Origin: G965216695 sp965216695
Lineage (GTDB): Bacteria; Pseudomonadota; Gammaproteobacteria; Pseudomonadales; Azotimanducaceae
Assembly: GCA_965216695.1 (NCBI GenBank)
Contig: OZ244212.1
Coordinates: forward strand, 4,588,001-4,652,000
Reading direction: 5' to 3'
Length of the DNA stretch: 64,000 nucleotides
The notes below the pieces were generated by a model. That model was not told the DNA's origin and did no database searches. It saw only the letters and a program-made list of their open reading frames with translations. Made by a program: the position numbers and the translations under genes. Of the stretch, positions 1-8,358 are shown piece after piece (within the stretch, counting starts at the first letter, position 1; each line of letters starts with the position of its first letter).

Positions 1-70
1 CGGTCTCTTTCAATTGCCGCTGCGTGTTTTCAACTCGATCCTGGCTTCTAACGCGTGCTGGATGTGCCAT
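1..70 (-). CDS. N-terminal part of an unidentified protein, cut by the window edge
   Basis: An open frame on the minus strand starts at ATG (complement of 68-70) and runs off the left edge, giving 23 residues that begin MAHPARVRSQDRVENTQRQL. Nothing in this short, polar peptide identifies a family. The reason to believe it is context: the 50 bases upstream hold a perfect palindrome (81-98) and a copy of the cluster's 22-bp operator-like motif (98-119), exactly where a leftward promoter would lie. No clear ribosome binding site precedes the ATG. It could be another cluster gene or a regulator; I cannot tell. Confidence 0.4.
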   Translation of the reverse strand, partial: MAHPARVRSQDRVENTQRQLKET

Positions 71-80
71 ATTCACTAAA

Positions 81-98
81 ACTTAATGACCATTAAGT
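81..98. promoter_or_regulatory. Perfect palindrome, candidate operator
   Basis: ACTTAATG (81-88) and CATTAAGT (91-98) form a perfect inverted repeat with a two-base centre. It lies just upstream of the leftward start at 70 and abuts the cluster operator motif at 98-119. Size and symmetry suit a dimeric repressor site. Confidence 0.45.
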
Positions 99-119
99 TT
101 AATCTATCAGGCAATTAAT
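98..119. promoter_or_regulatory. Cluster operator motif, copy 1
   Basis: TTTAATCT-N6-CAATTAAT matches 12 of the 16 defined positions of the motif ATTAATCA-N6-TGATTAAT, which recurs in promoter gaps across the first 19 kb. It lies between the end of the luciferase-like gene and the leftward start at 70, so it would control the edge gene. The assignment to a TetR regulator is inferred. Confidence 0.45.
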
Positions 120-162
120 AAAAAATCAAGAATCTAATTTGCAGAACTATCTACGTCAGCAG

Positions 163-1164
163 TCAGGCAGGATGTGGCTTTAAATCGAGATGAGGCATGA
201 CTTTCGTAGCGAAGAGATCAAGGCTTGCCCAAACTCGTTCAGGATCTATACCTGCGGGCATCACATGATTGCGGAAACAAACATCGCCCCCTTTTTCTTT
301 CTCTTTCAGTAGCGCAATACACTGATCCGGGGTGACGATGGCATGAGAGGCTGACTGTTGCAGGTTCTTAAGCGTCACCTCGGGTACGTTGACGTTCGCT
401 CCGGTGTGCGTGCCGGACAAAAATCCAGCATACATTTGCGCATTTTCCAGTATGTGACCACCGATTTCCGACCAAGCCTTGTCTGGATCTTCGGATAGGA
501 ACAAAAAATGCGGGCCATCTATTGGTCTGGGACCGGGGTCTGCGTGTCCGCGTGCGAGGCACTCTGCTCGATAGATCTGGTAAATCTCGTCACTGCCAGG
601 TGCAAACCCGAGATTCAGTCGAGCCGCCATGCGTGCCATTAGAGGCGATGCACCGCCGAGCACGATTCTGGGTGCATGTTCCGGAACGGGACTGACCAAT
701 TCGATGTGTCTGCCCTGATAGGTAAACGACTCTCTGGCCCAGGCGCGCTGTAGTACTTCAACGGTTTCTTCGATGATTGCTGCGCGCTGATTGAGTTCAA
801 CATCGTAGTAGTCGAATTCTGGTTGTCGGTAACCGGCGGCCAGCACCACCAACGAGCGGCCTCCGCTGGCCAGGGTGAGCACAGCAAGGTCCTCCGCAAG
901 CCGCAACGGCGAATAAAAAGGTGCCAACACAACCATACGAATATCGACTCTGTCGGTGCAAGCGGACGCCGCAGATCCCATTACAATAGGTGATGACAGA
1001 TAGTGGGATGTATTGGTGTGGTGTTCGCCGAAACTGACGCCATGAAATCCAGCTTGATCTGCCCAGGTGCACATCTCCAGACACTGCGCATAGGTGTGTG
1101 AACTGGATTTTGTTACCTCTTTTGACTGGGTCAGATCAAAAGCGAGTTCGAGCCGAATAGACAT
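163..1164 (-). CDS. LLM-class flavin-dependent oxidoreductase (luciferase-like)
   Basis: The 333-residue protein has the bacterial-luciferase TIM-barrel pattern: the conserved GEHH near residue 46, VVLAPFYSPLRLAEDLA near 78-94 and GRSLVVLAAGY near 102-112, which is the usual flavin-binding region of this family. Members use FMNH2 or F420 to oxidise or monooxygenate small organic substrates in the cytoplasm. Length is typical. It lies 16 bp downstream of a P450 on the same strand, so the two are probably co-transcribed; its own ribosome binding site is weak, which fits translational coupling. The substrate is unknown. In this neighbourhood a role in breakdown of a cyclic hydrophobic compound is inferred. 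FMN versus F420 use cannot be decided from sequence alone. Confidence 0.85.
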   Translation of the reverse strand: MSIRLELAFDLTQSKEVTKSSSHTYAQCLEMCTWADQAGFHGVSFGEHHTNTSHYLSSPIVMGSAASACTDRVDIRMVVLAPFYSPLRLAEDLAVLTLASGGRSLVVLAAGYRQPEFDYYDVELNQRAAIIEETVEVLQRAWARESFTYQGRHIELVSPVPEHAPRIVLGGASPLMARMAARLNLGFAPGSDEIYQIYRAECLARGHADPGPRPIDGPHFLFLSEDPDKAWSEIGGHILENAQMYAGFLSGTHTGANVNVPEVTLKNLQQSASHAIVTPDQCIALLKEKEKGGDVCFRNHVMPAGIDPERVWASLDLFATKVMPHLDLKPHPA

Positions 1165-1180
1165 GATGTGCGTTAGTTGG

Positions 1181-2464
1181 TCAGATGTCCCAGACGACCG
1201 GCAAAATACTGCAGGATCGTTGGTTCCAACCCTTTGGTTTGGGGACTTCCGCTTCAGGATCCCAGCGAACGTTAGGTAAGTCGTCCAGGAAGTGGGTCAG
1301 GTATTCGGCGAGCAGGAAGCGAGCAAAGTGCTGACCAATACACATATGCGGTCCCATGGCGAACGTCATGTGTTTCTGCTTGGGACGCGTGATATCGAAC
1401 TTGTTGGGATTATCCCACCGGTCTGGGTCTCTACTGGCAACGATGTGGTGCGTAAACACAATAGAGTCTTTGGGGATGAGTCTCCCGCAGATTTCAATAT
1501 CTTCTGTCACAACGCGTGGGGTCGTGCCACCAATACCATTGTGCCGAAGATTCTCTTCGACAGCGCCTGATATCAGATCTCGGTCACGGCGTAGCAGTTC
1601 CAACTGATCAGGGTTCTGTAGCAGGTCATAAACCAGCATGTTGGTTTGCCGTGCGGTGGTTTCAATACCACCGGAGAAGAGGTGGTTCACCAAACCCATC
1701 ATGTCGTGGTCGGAAATCTTTTCTCCGTCGATTTCAGCTTCGAGCATGGCTGATACATAGTCGTCTTTTGGTTCAGCGCGCCGCTTTTCGATCAGTTGAA
1801 AAGCATATTCCTGCAATTTTCTCCCGGCTTCCAGCGCGCGGTCGATATCGACGTTAGCCTGCCAGATACCATCCATACAGCCTGCGACGTATTCCAGGTC
1901 GGCGACATCGTAACCGACGATCTTGCCGACCGATTCATAGGGGTAAAAAATGTTTAACTCACGAACCAGGTCTGCTTTACCTTTGCCTTGCAGGGCGGAA
2001 AAGCGACGCTCCAGAACAGGCCGGGCAATTGAATCTTTGTAGTTTTCGATCTGCTTCGGCATAAAACCGCGCTGCATAACGGCGCGGTACTTGGTGTGTT
2101 CAGGCGCGTCCCTGGGGGTCAGGGTTGGCCCGAAGAAGGGTTCAACCGACCCTTTGAAGAGCGACGAACTGACCGCAGGATTTGTATAAAACTGTTGATG
2201 AGCGTCATAGCTGGTCAGCCCATAAACCTCTCCTGTGCACATAGCCGCAGGTGCCAGGATATTGGGAAACTTGTACCCGCAAAAATCGATATAGGTGCCA
2301 TCTTCAAGACCGTGTCCCTTGATGACTTCACCGGTGCTGTGAAATTTTTCTGAGATCTCTGTGAGAGGATCATCCAGCGCATCGATCGCCGACGATTCAT
2401 CAACGGGTTCTGTCATACCGCCATAGACGCTGAGTTCTGCTGCAGGTATTTCCTGTTCGCTCAC
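1181..2464 (-). CDS. Cytochrome P450 (first of four in the left island)
   Basis: A 427-residue soluble class-I bacterial P450 without a membrane anchor. The oxygen-activating I-helix shows GGIETTARQ, the ExxR pair is ENLR, and the haem loop FAMGPHMCIG carries the axial cysteine near residue 375. It should hydroxylate a hydrophobic substrate using electrons from a ferredoxin that is not encoded here. The start is GTG at 2464; the divergent TetR gene begins at 2587, and the gap holds an operator-like motif (2511-2532), so local repression and induction by substrate is likely. The luciferase-like gene follows 16 bp downstream. The CYP subfamily is not assignable by eye. Confidence 0.93.
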   Translation of the reverse strand: MSEQEIPAAELSVYGGMTEPVDESSAIDALDDPLTEISEKFHSTGEVIKGHGLEDGTYIDFCGYKFPNILAPAAMCTGEVYGLTSYDAHQQFYTNPAVSSSLFKGSVEPFFGPTLTPRDAPEHTKYRAVMQRGFMPKQIENYKDSIARPVLERRFSALQGKGKADLVRELNIFYPYESVGKIVGYDVADLEYVAGCMDGIWQANVDIDRALEAGRKLQEYAFQLIEKRRAEPKDDYVSAMLEAEIDGEKISDHDMMGLVNHLFSGGIETTARQTNMLVYDLLQNPDQLELLRRDRDLISGAVEENLRHNGIGGTTPRVVTEDIEICGRLIPKDSIVFTHHIVASRDPDRWDNPNKFDITRPKQKHMTFAMGPHMCIGQHFARFLLAEYLTHFLDDLPNVRWDPEAEVPKPKGWNQRSCSILPVVWDI

Positions 2465-2510
2465 GGGTTTCTCACGGTCCTCAATACTCTAGAGATAGTA
2501 CTCCACCTAT

Positions 2511-2532
2511 ATTTATCAATCAATAGATTAAT
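2511..2532. promoter_or_regulatory. Cluster operator motif, copy 2
   Basis: ATTTATCA-N6-AGATTAAT matches 14 of 16 positions of ATTAATCA-N6-TGATTAAT. It sits centrally between the divergent P450 (start 2464) and TetR (start 2587) genes, the classic place for an autoregulated TetR operator. Confidence 0.6.
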
Positions 2533-2586
2533 ATAACTGGTTAGGGTATATTGATTGGTAGTGATCCATCTGGAGGAATATACACA

Positions 2587-3213
2587 GTGGCAACAGTAGC
2601 AGCCGCAAAACCGGGAAGGCCACGTGATTCTGTCGGTGAGGAAACTCGGGCTCGGATTATTGAAGCGGCTAAAGCGTGCTTTGGTTCTAAAGGTTTTAAA
2701 GAAACCTCAAATAAGCACGTGGCAGAGCAGGCAGGTTTAACCGCAGCGACCATCTATTACTATTTCAAGAATAAGAATGATCTTTTCCAGGCTGTCCACG
2801 ATGAGATACAGGATCGGCTTCTGCAAGCGTGCCACAGAGGCTTAGAGGGGTCGGTTACGCTGGTTGATTCCTGGTCCAATGTGGCGGACGAAGTGATGGT
2901 CATCCTGAAAAGCGATCCTCATATCGCTAAATTCAACGCCGTATTCCGGATGGAAGCATTACGCAATCCTGATTTCTCGGACACACTTTTTGAAGATGAA
3001 TGGGCGGATTATCAAAAGGAATTGCTTGAGATTGGGTTGAGAACTGGAGAGGTGCATCCATCGAGGCAGGAAGAATTTCTTGTTGTCATGGCTGCCATGA
3101 ACTTTGGGTCCAGCCAAGTCGCGGCAGAATCGTCGCTGGAAGTCTATGAACTGTGTGTGCGTGGCTTTGGCAACCTGCTTAGCGGCCAGCTTTTTAACGA
3201 GGCGTTAGACTGA
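2587..3213 (+). CDS. TetR-family transcriptional regulator
   Basis: The N-terminal helix-turn-helix is clear: TRARIIEAAKACFGSKGF followed by AEQAGLTAATIYYYFKNK, the recognition-helix signature of TetR proteins. The C-terminal ligand domain is specific to this cluster and resembles that of the regulator at 11210-11848. I choose GTG at 2587 because GGAGGA at 2572-2577 lies nine bases before it; the frame is open 12 codons further upstream (from an ATT at 2551, preceded by no such site). The protein is then 208 residues. Its position divergent from the P450, across a palindromic site, indicates a local repressor relieved by a pathway substrate or CoA thioester. The ligand is unknown. Confidence 0.92.
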   Translation: MATVAAAKPGRPRDSVGEETRARIIEAAKACFGSKGFKETSNKHVAEQAGLTAATIYYYFKNKNDLFQAVHDEIQDRLLQACHRGLEGSVTLVDSWSNVADEVMVILKSDPHIAKFNAVFRMEALRNPDFSDTLFEDEWADYQKELLEIGLRTGEVHPSRQEEFLVVMAAMNFGSSQVAAESSLEVYELCVRGFGNLLSGQLFNEALD

Positions 3214-3215
3214 AA

Positions 3216-4220
3216 CTATTCGATTAAGAGACAGGGCTCCCAGCCCCCGATGCCGACTTCACCGTCCCATTCAGCCACCAGACGCCACTCATGGTAAAAG
3301 AGGCGGCTTTGCAAACCATCAGGCAAACCAATGGATTCAAAGTTGGGTGGCAAAAGGGCAAAGGGCACACCCTGGTTTTTCGTGCTGAGTTTGATCGTTG
3401 ATTCACCGTGTTCCGTCACAAATCGAATTGTGCCGAGTTCACTATCTGGTTCGGGTACAGTGCAGGTTCTTACCGGCGGCTCGATTTCCGTTGCGTAACA
3501 CAACTTACCATCGGTCGTGACACCGCCCATGCCCGCGAATTGCGTGGAACCGTCTTCCATAACGGTACCAACGCCAATCGCCATAAAACTTCGACCGCTG
3601 GGAAAGACACCGGTTAACATGTAACCGGTTGCCATGGCTTCAAAAGCGCGAACACCCGCCGAGTGGTCGCGCCAGCCCAGCGAATCTATCGAATGAACTT
3701 TATCCCCGACAGTGACAGTGCCCTTAACCTTGCAGGGTGTGAAGTGTGTCCAGGAAGCGTTTGAATGTTTGGCAGCTTCACCACGCATGGGTGCATAGGT
3801 TTCTGAAATGGATTCGAAATCGAGATCAGCCTTAAACAGATCGATGTTGTCATCGAGGCTGCTCAAGGGTTTTTCTCTGAGTGATTCCCAGTCCGAGCGC
3901 TGACCGAGAGTGTCGATTTCAACTTTGAAAGTTTCAAAAGGCTCTCCACAGGTTGCATGTATCTGCTGGTAACCCGGGCCTCGTTCACTCCATTCCCGGC
4001 CAAAACTGTGTGAAGCGATTACACTGCGGTCTTCACCGAGCAGTGTTGCATAACCGCGCCAGAGCCCACTGTCATCTGGATGGCGCTGAAAATGAAGATA
4101 CAGGTAATGATCTTCCCAATAGGCCCAGAAGGCATAGCTTTCTGTCCAATTGGGCGTGTCTGCCGGACGGACATGGCACATGTCGTCAGCAGGTTCGAAT
4201 CCTTCGGGTATAAAAGACAC
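3216..4220 (-). CDS. DUF7064-type protein, CrtC/tocopherol-cyclase-like fold, function unknown
   Basis: The 334-residue protein has no signal peptide. It resembles a family of uncharacterised proteins related in fold to the lipocalin-like carotenoid hydratase CrtC; the tell-tale motif is DSLGWRDHSAGVR in the middle (about residues 180-193), with the RDHS core conserved in that family. In other bacteria such genes lie in operons for steroid or terpenoid oxidation, but no reaction is established to my knowledge. Here it follows a P450 by nine bases on the same strand and converges with the TetR gene two bases away. A hydratase, cyclase or substrate-binding role is only a guess. The family assignment is from memory of the motif and needs a profile search. 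Confidence 0.65.
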   Translation of the reverse strand: MSFIPEGFEPADDMCHVRPADTPNWTESYAFWAYWEDHYLYLHFQRHPDDSGLWRGYATLLGEDRSVIASHSFGREWSERGPGYQQIHATCGEPFETFKVEIDTLGQRSDWESLREKPLSSLDDNIDLFKADLDFESISETYAPMRGEAAKHSNASWTHFTPCKVKGTVTVGDKVHSIDSLGWRDHSAGVRAFEAMATGYMLTGVFPSGRSFMAIGVGTVMEDGSTQFAGMGGVTTDGKLCYATEIEPPVRTCTVPEPDSELGTIRFVTEHGESTIKLSTKNQGVPFALLPPNFESIGLPDGLQSRLFYHEWRLVAEWDGEVGIGGWEPCLLIE

Positions 4221-4229
4221 CCCTGATCC

Positions 4230-5444
4230 TTAGCTCGCTATCTCATCGAAAGCGATGGGGACGGACGAGTAACCCCAGATGCCCATTGGTGAGCGATAGG
4301 CTACGTCACCACTTAGCCGCGGATTGCTGATTCGTCGTGCAAGAATGGGTAACGCTTCCTCCAGCAGGCCACGAGCCAGGTATTGACCGAGACACATGTG
4401 GATTCCCTGGCCAAAGGCGATCAGGGGAGGACCGTCAGAGCGGTCGACGTTGAAGCTTTCCGGGTTGCTCGTGTACTGCTCGTCCCAACCATTGAAGGTG
4501 ATGGGGAAACTGAGAAACGTATCAGCAGGAATGACGACGTCACGATATTCAATATCAACATCCGGTAGTCGATGTAGGCAACCAATGGCGTTTCGGAGCC
4601 GCAGTGACTCGGCGATAACGGGTTTTACGCGAGCAGGGTCTTCACGCAGCCTTTCAAGTTCTTCGGGATGATCCATCAGCATCTTCATGATGAGGTTGAG
4701 CTGGTTCTTTGTTGTATCGAAACCGGCACCTAGCAGGAGTATCAGCAGAGTACGAAGTTGTTCGTCATCGAGCTCTTCACCTTCAGCTGCAAGATCAACC
4801 AGGTCCTGCAGTAAATCATCGGGATGTTCTCCCGGCTGTCTGCGTTCTTCAATAAGTCTGGTCACGTATTCGTACATGTTAACCAGGCCGTCGTTGATCA
4901 AGGCAAACATTTCCGGGTCCTGACCAAAAGCAGCTTCCTGGGGCTCAAGCCAATCTTTAAATTTGGTGACATCTTCAGGAGCGACCCCAATCAGACGGCA
5001 CATGACGGTAATCGGGTAGTAAGTTGAGATGTCAACGAAATCGACTTCCTGACCCTCGACCTTATCGAGAATGTCGTTTAGCACTTCCTTCATGAAGTCG
5101 CGGTGTTTGGCTGCCGCTTTCGGTGTGAAAGCCGGTGCCACCAGATCTCGCATTTTTTGGTGTTCTTCTCCGCGCATGGCCACCAGTTGATGCGAGGTAA
5201 AGCGTTCAAAGGCTGTGCCTTCGGCGCTCCACATGGCCACGATATCCCGGTTAGGTTCACGGCATCGATCATCATCTCGCATGAAATCACGCATGGCATC
5301 GTGGTCGAGCACCAGGTAACCAAACTGATATTGCGCCAACCAGGATTTCTTACGGGCGGCCTGGTAGGTGCCGTGTGGATCGGCTGAATAAGCGGGGTCA
5401 AAAAGATCAATCTGGGGGAGGTCTAGGTCGCTTAGATGTTGCAT
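4230..5444 (-). CDS. Cytochrome P450
   Basis: A soluble class-I P450 of 404 residues from the ATG at 5444, chosen over the upstream TTG at 5516 because AGGAAA lies just before it and the protein then begins MQHLSDLDLPQIDLFDPAY, like its paralogue at 8359-9570. I-helix GAGFDTTKNQ, ExxR as ESLR, and haem loop FGQGIHMCLG with cysteine near residue 351 are all present. It is the first gene of a leftward operon with the DUF7064-type gene. The divergent Rieske oxygenase starts at 5562, with an operator-like motif between them. A P450 beside a Rieske enzyme suggests successive hydroxylations of one scaffold, though the substrate is unknown. Confidence 0.93.
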   Translation of the reverse strand: MQHLSDLDLPQIDLFDPAYSADPHGTYQAARKKSWLAQYQFGYLVLDHDAMRDFMRDDDRCREPNRDIVAMWSAEGTAFERFTSHQLVAMRGEEHQKMRDLVAPAFTPKAAAKHRDFMKEVLNDILDKVEGQEVDFVDISTYYPITVMCRLIGVAPEDVTKFKDWLEPQEAAFGQDPEMFALINDGLVNMYEYVTRLIEERRQPGEHPDDLLQDLVDLAAEGEELDDEQLRTLLILLLGAGFDTTKNQLNLIMKMLMDHPEELERLREDPARVKPVIAESLRLRNAIGCLHRLPDVDIEYRDVVIPADTFLSFPITFNGWDEQYTSNPESFNVDRSDGPPLIAFGQGIHMCLGQYLARGLLEEALPILARRISNPRLSGDVAYRSPMGIWGYSSVPIAFDEIAS

Positions 5445-5507
5445 GTGACTTTTCCTGATTTCGTCCTGATACCGATACCCAGGATAATATGCGGCTTTGC
5501 TATTGCC

Positions 5508-5529
5508 GTCAATCAACCGATCAATTAAT
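5508..5529. promoter_or_regulatory. Cluster operator motif, copy 3
   Basis: GTCAATCA-N6-CAATTAAT matches 12 of 16 positions of the shared motif. It lies between the divergent P450 (start 5444) and Rieske oxygenase (start 5562), so it could control both. Confidence 0.5.
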
Positions 5530-5561
5530 ATGAGATAAAGCGATGAAATGGGAGTTGGTTA

Positions 5562-6983
5562 ATGTCATCAAATACCTCCAGAGAATTTGCTGAGAGCGTG
5601 CCACATCCGCGCGTCCAGGACGTGTTCAAAGACGATGAGATTCCACCGCCGAGGGGTTTGTTGGAGATTTCCGACGACGATTTGAGTTCTGCGGATATTT
5701 CTGTTGAGCGCTATACCTCATATGAGTGGCATCGCAAAGAAGTCGAGCTGGTCTGGAAAAAGACCTGGCAAATGGCCTGTCGGGTTGAGGAGATCCCCAA
5801 CCCTGGCGATCACATCATGTACGACATCGCCGACGACAGTGTCTTGATCGTCCGCAACGCCGAGGGCGAGATCAACGCGTTTGTAAACTCCTGCCTGCAT
5901 CGTGGCGCGACATTGATTGACGATTCCGTCAATGCCGACGGTTCAGGTCACTGTCCAGCGCGGTTCGTCTGCCCTTACCACGGCTGGCAATATGATCTGG
6001 ATGGCAAGCTGTGTTCGGTACCCGGCGCCTGGGATTTCTCACACCTAGATCTCGACAACATTGAATTGCCAAGCGTGAACATCGGTTTCTGGGGTGGTTT
6101 CGTTTTCATCAATCTGGACCCGAATTGCGGCCCGCTGGAAGAATACCTGGATATTCTACCGGCTCATCTGGATGAGTTTGATCTGGAAAATCGATACGTG
6201 GCGGCGCACGCATCGAAAGTGGCTGAATGTAACTGGAAGGCAGCCCAGGAAGCTTTTCTCGAGGGTTATCACGTGCCGCAAACTCACTTTAACAAAGAGG
6301 CGGACGGAAATATCAAACCTGATTACATGAGCGCGGTGAACAACACTGGTTCCATGCAATACGATTACTGGGAACCCCATGTCACGCGCTTGATTCAGCA
6401 GGTGGGCATGCCGGCACCCCAGTTTACGCACTTGTTTGATAGTGAGCAGGACATTCTCAACGCCTATTTCGCCAACGATAAGCATGTGCTGGAAGAAGGT
6501 CAGACAGCACGTCAGTACATGGCGCGCTATAATCGAAAAGTCTGGTCGAAGTTGCACAATTCAGACTGCTCGAACAAGAGTGATTCGGAAATGCTTGACC
6601 AGATTCAGTACACGGTCTTCCCAAACTTTACGGTTTGGCCTGCGCTTATTTCTCCACTCTTGTACCGCTTCAGACCGTATGGCGATGATCCAAACCGAAG
6701 TCTCTTTGAAATCTACATGTTGTTCCCGAAGGCAGACGATGGCTCGCATCCTGAGCCTATGAAGCAAAAACACTTGGATGCAGACACGCTGTGGGAAACG
6801 CTGCCTGAGTTCGGCGGCTACGGGCCGATCATCGACCAGGATACGCCCAACTTTCCGCGCATTCAGAAAGGTATGAGGGCCAGTAAACGTCAGGCGATCT
6901 CGCTGGCCAACTACCAGGAAAGCCGCATTCGTGCATTCCACGAAACACTCGATCGTTATCTGACGGGAGAGTTCAGCAAGTGA
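5562..6983 (+). CDS. Rieske non-haem iron oxygenase, large (alpha) subunit
   Basis: The 473-residue protein has an N-terminal Rieske [2Fe-2S] domain with ligands C111/H113 and C137/H140 (CLH ... CPYH) and a C-terminal catalytic domain with the mononuclear iron motif EGYHVPQTH, in which the bridging acid is Glu rather than the more usual Asp. Such enzymes insert oxygen into aromatic or alicyclic rings, taking electrons from a separate reductase. The stretch between the two Rieske ligand pairs is seven residues longer than in the paralogue at 15728-17137. No beta subunit is adjacent, so it is probably a homomultimer. GGGAG precedes the ATG. It starts a rightward pair with the P450 at 6994. Confidence 0.93.
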   Translation: MSSNTSREFAESVPHPRVQDVFKDDEIPPPRGLLEISDDDLSSADISVERYTSYEWHRKEVELVWKKTWQMACRVEEIPNPGDHIMYDIADDSVLIVRNAEGEINAFVNSCLHRGATLIDDSVNADGSGHCPARFVCPYHGWQYDLDGKLCSVPGAWDFSHLDLDNIELPSVNIGFWGGFVFINLDPNCGPLEEYLDILPAHLDEFDLENRYVAAHASKVAECNWKAAQEAFLEGYHVPQTHFNKEADGNIKPDYMSAVNNTGSMQYDYWEPHVTRLIQQVGMPAPQFTHLFDSEQDILNAYFANDKHVLEEGQTARQYMARYNRKVWSKLHNSDCSNKSDSEMLDQIQYTVFPNFTVWPALISPLLYRFRPYGDDPNRSLFEIYMLFPKADDGSHPEPMKQKHLDADTLWETLPEFGGYGPIIDQDTPNFPRIQKGMRASKRQAISLANYQESRIRAFHETLDRYLTGEFSK

Positions 6984-6993
6984 ATGGGAATAA

Positions 6994-8355
6994 ATGATGC
7001 ATGCGAAGAACAAGTTTGATGCCGATCCCAGTCTGATCGATCCGGACATTCGGGGCTTGGATGCAACGTTTGACCGGGTCATCTCGGATATTCCGGACGC
7101 GCTGATCCGGGCCCCAGACGATTTTGCTCTGGAGCCGGAATGGTCGGCGGACCCGCTTGGCAAGCTCAAAGACATTCGAGATCGCTGTGGATACGTCGTC
7201 AAGCAAGAAGAGGGTAAGTTCGGTGGTGTAACCGTGCCAAACAATTTCGGCGTGGCGGAATCAATTCCGCAAGTCATTGTGCTGGGCGCCGAAGAGCAGG
7301 ATCTGATTAACAAAGATGTCGAGAACTTTCAGAACGAAGGTGCCTACGGCATGCTCGGCGCTGCCCAGGGTGTGGCCCATGGTGAACGAAAGGGAACCAT
7401 TCCGACCATCGAAGACGGTGATGCGCACGATTTTCTGCGTGACTTTTACGACACGTTCCTAAATCAGAACACGATGGCGCTACGATCGAAGCGCTTGATC
7501 CGTCCTGTTGGCGAATGGTTGTTTGACCGGATGGAATTGAGATTCAAGCGGGGCGAAGACGTTTGTCTGGTGAGAGATCTTGCACTACCCCTGACCTACA
7601 AGGCGATGAGCACAATGCTGGGTGTGCCCCAGGATCAACTCCCGAAGTTTGTCGAGCTGGGGGAGAAGCTCTTTTCTGCGGGGGTCAATCCCGATCAGGG
7701 CGCCCAGGCCGGTGATCAACTGTACGATTTCTTCCTGAACGAAGTGCAAAAGAGAAAATCAGACCCTAAAAGCGATGTTATTACCTACCTTGTGCAGGCG
7801 AAGCACCATGAAGACCGGGTTCTTAACGATGAAGAAGCCGCCATATCTGCCAGATTCATTCTACCTGCCGGAATAGAGACAACCTGGCGGGGGCTGTCGT
7901 TGATGTTGTTCTCCCTGCTGGCTCATCCCGATCAGTACGATGATGTCTGCCAGGATCCTAAGCTCGCCAGACGTGCCGTCGAAGAAGGTCTTCGTTATGC
8001 GCCGTCAGGGTTTGTGGTGCCAAGGCTCGCGTCTAAGGACATAGAAATAGCGGGCTGTGGGATTCCGGCCGGTGCGCACATCACCACCTTTCAGGGTGTT
8101 TGCAATCGCGACCCGCGCCGTTGGGAGAATCCGGATGTATTCGACATTCACCGAAAGTTCCTGATGAGTCGAACGTTTAATGTGGGTATTCACGCCTGTG
8201 CTGGTCAGCACCTGGCGCGCCTTGAAATGCTCACGTGTCTTGAGATGCTTGTTGAGCGTCTGCCAAACATCAAGCTTGCTGTGGAGCCGGAAGAGGTTCA
8301 GATTCGCGGCCTCTCGGTTCGCTCGCCGCTGCACGTACCTTTGCGTCTGGTCTAG
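6994..8355 (+). CDS. Cytochrome P450
   Basis: A 453-residue P450, longer at the N-terminus than its neighbours by about 40 residues. It carries I-helix PAGIETTWRG, ExxR as EGLR and haem loop FNVGIHACAG with the cysteine near residue 402. The second-to-last part of the haem loop (HACAG) is a recognised variant of FxxGxHxCxG. It follows the Rieske gene by 10 bases, so the two are co-transcribed and possibly act on the same substrate in sequence. Start choice between ATG 6994 and ATG 6997 is open. It converges with the next P450 gene, whose stop codon is three bases away, leaving no room for a separate terminator. Confidence 0.92.
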   Translation: MMHAKNKFDADPSLIDPDIRGLDATFDRVISDIPDALIRAPDDFALEPEWSADPLGKLKDIRDRCGYVVKQEEGKFGGVTVPNNFGVAESIPQVIVLGAEEQDLINKDVENFQNEGAYGMLGAAQGVAHGERKGTIPTIEDGDAHDFLRDFYDTFLNQNTMALRSKRLIRPVGEWLFDRMELRFKRGEDVCLVRDLALPLTYKAMSTMLGVPQDQLPKFVELGEKLFSAGVNPDQGAQAGDQLYDFFLNEVQKRKSDPKSDVITYLVQAKHHEDRVLNDEEAAISARFILPAGIETTWRGLSLMLFSLLAHPDQYDDVCQDPKLARRAVEEGLRYAPSGFVVPRLASKDIEIAGCGIPAGAHITTFQGVCNRDPRRWENPDVFDIHRKFLMSRTFNVGIHACAGQHLARLEMLTCLEMLVERLPNIKLAVEPEEVQIRGLSVRSPLHVPLRLV

Positions 8356-8358
8356 GTC

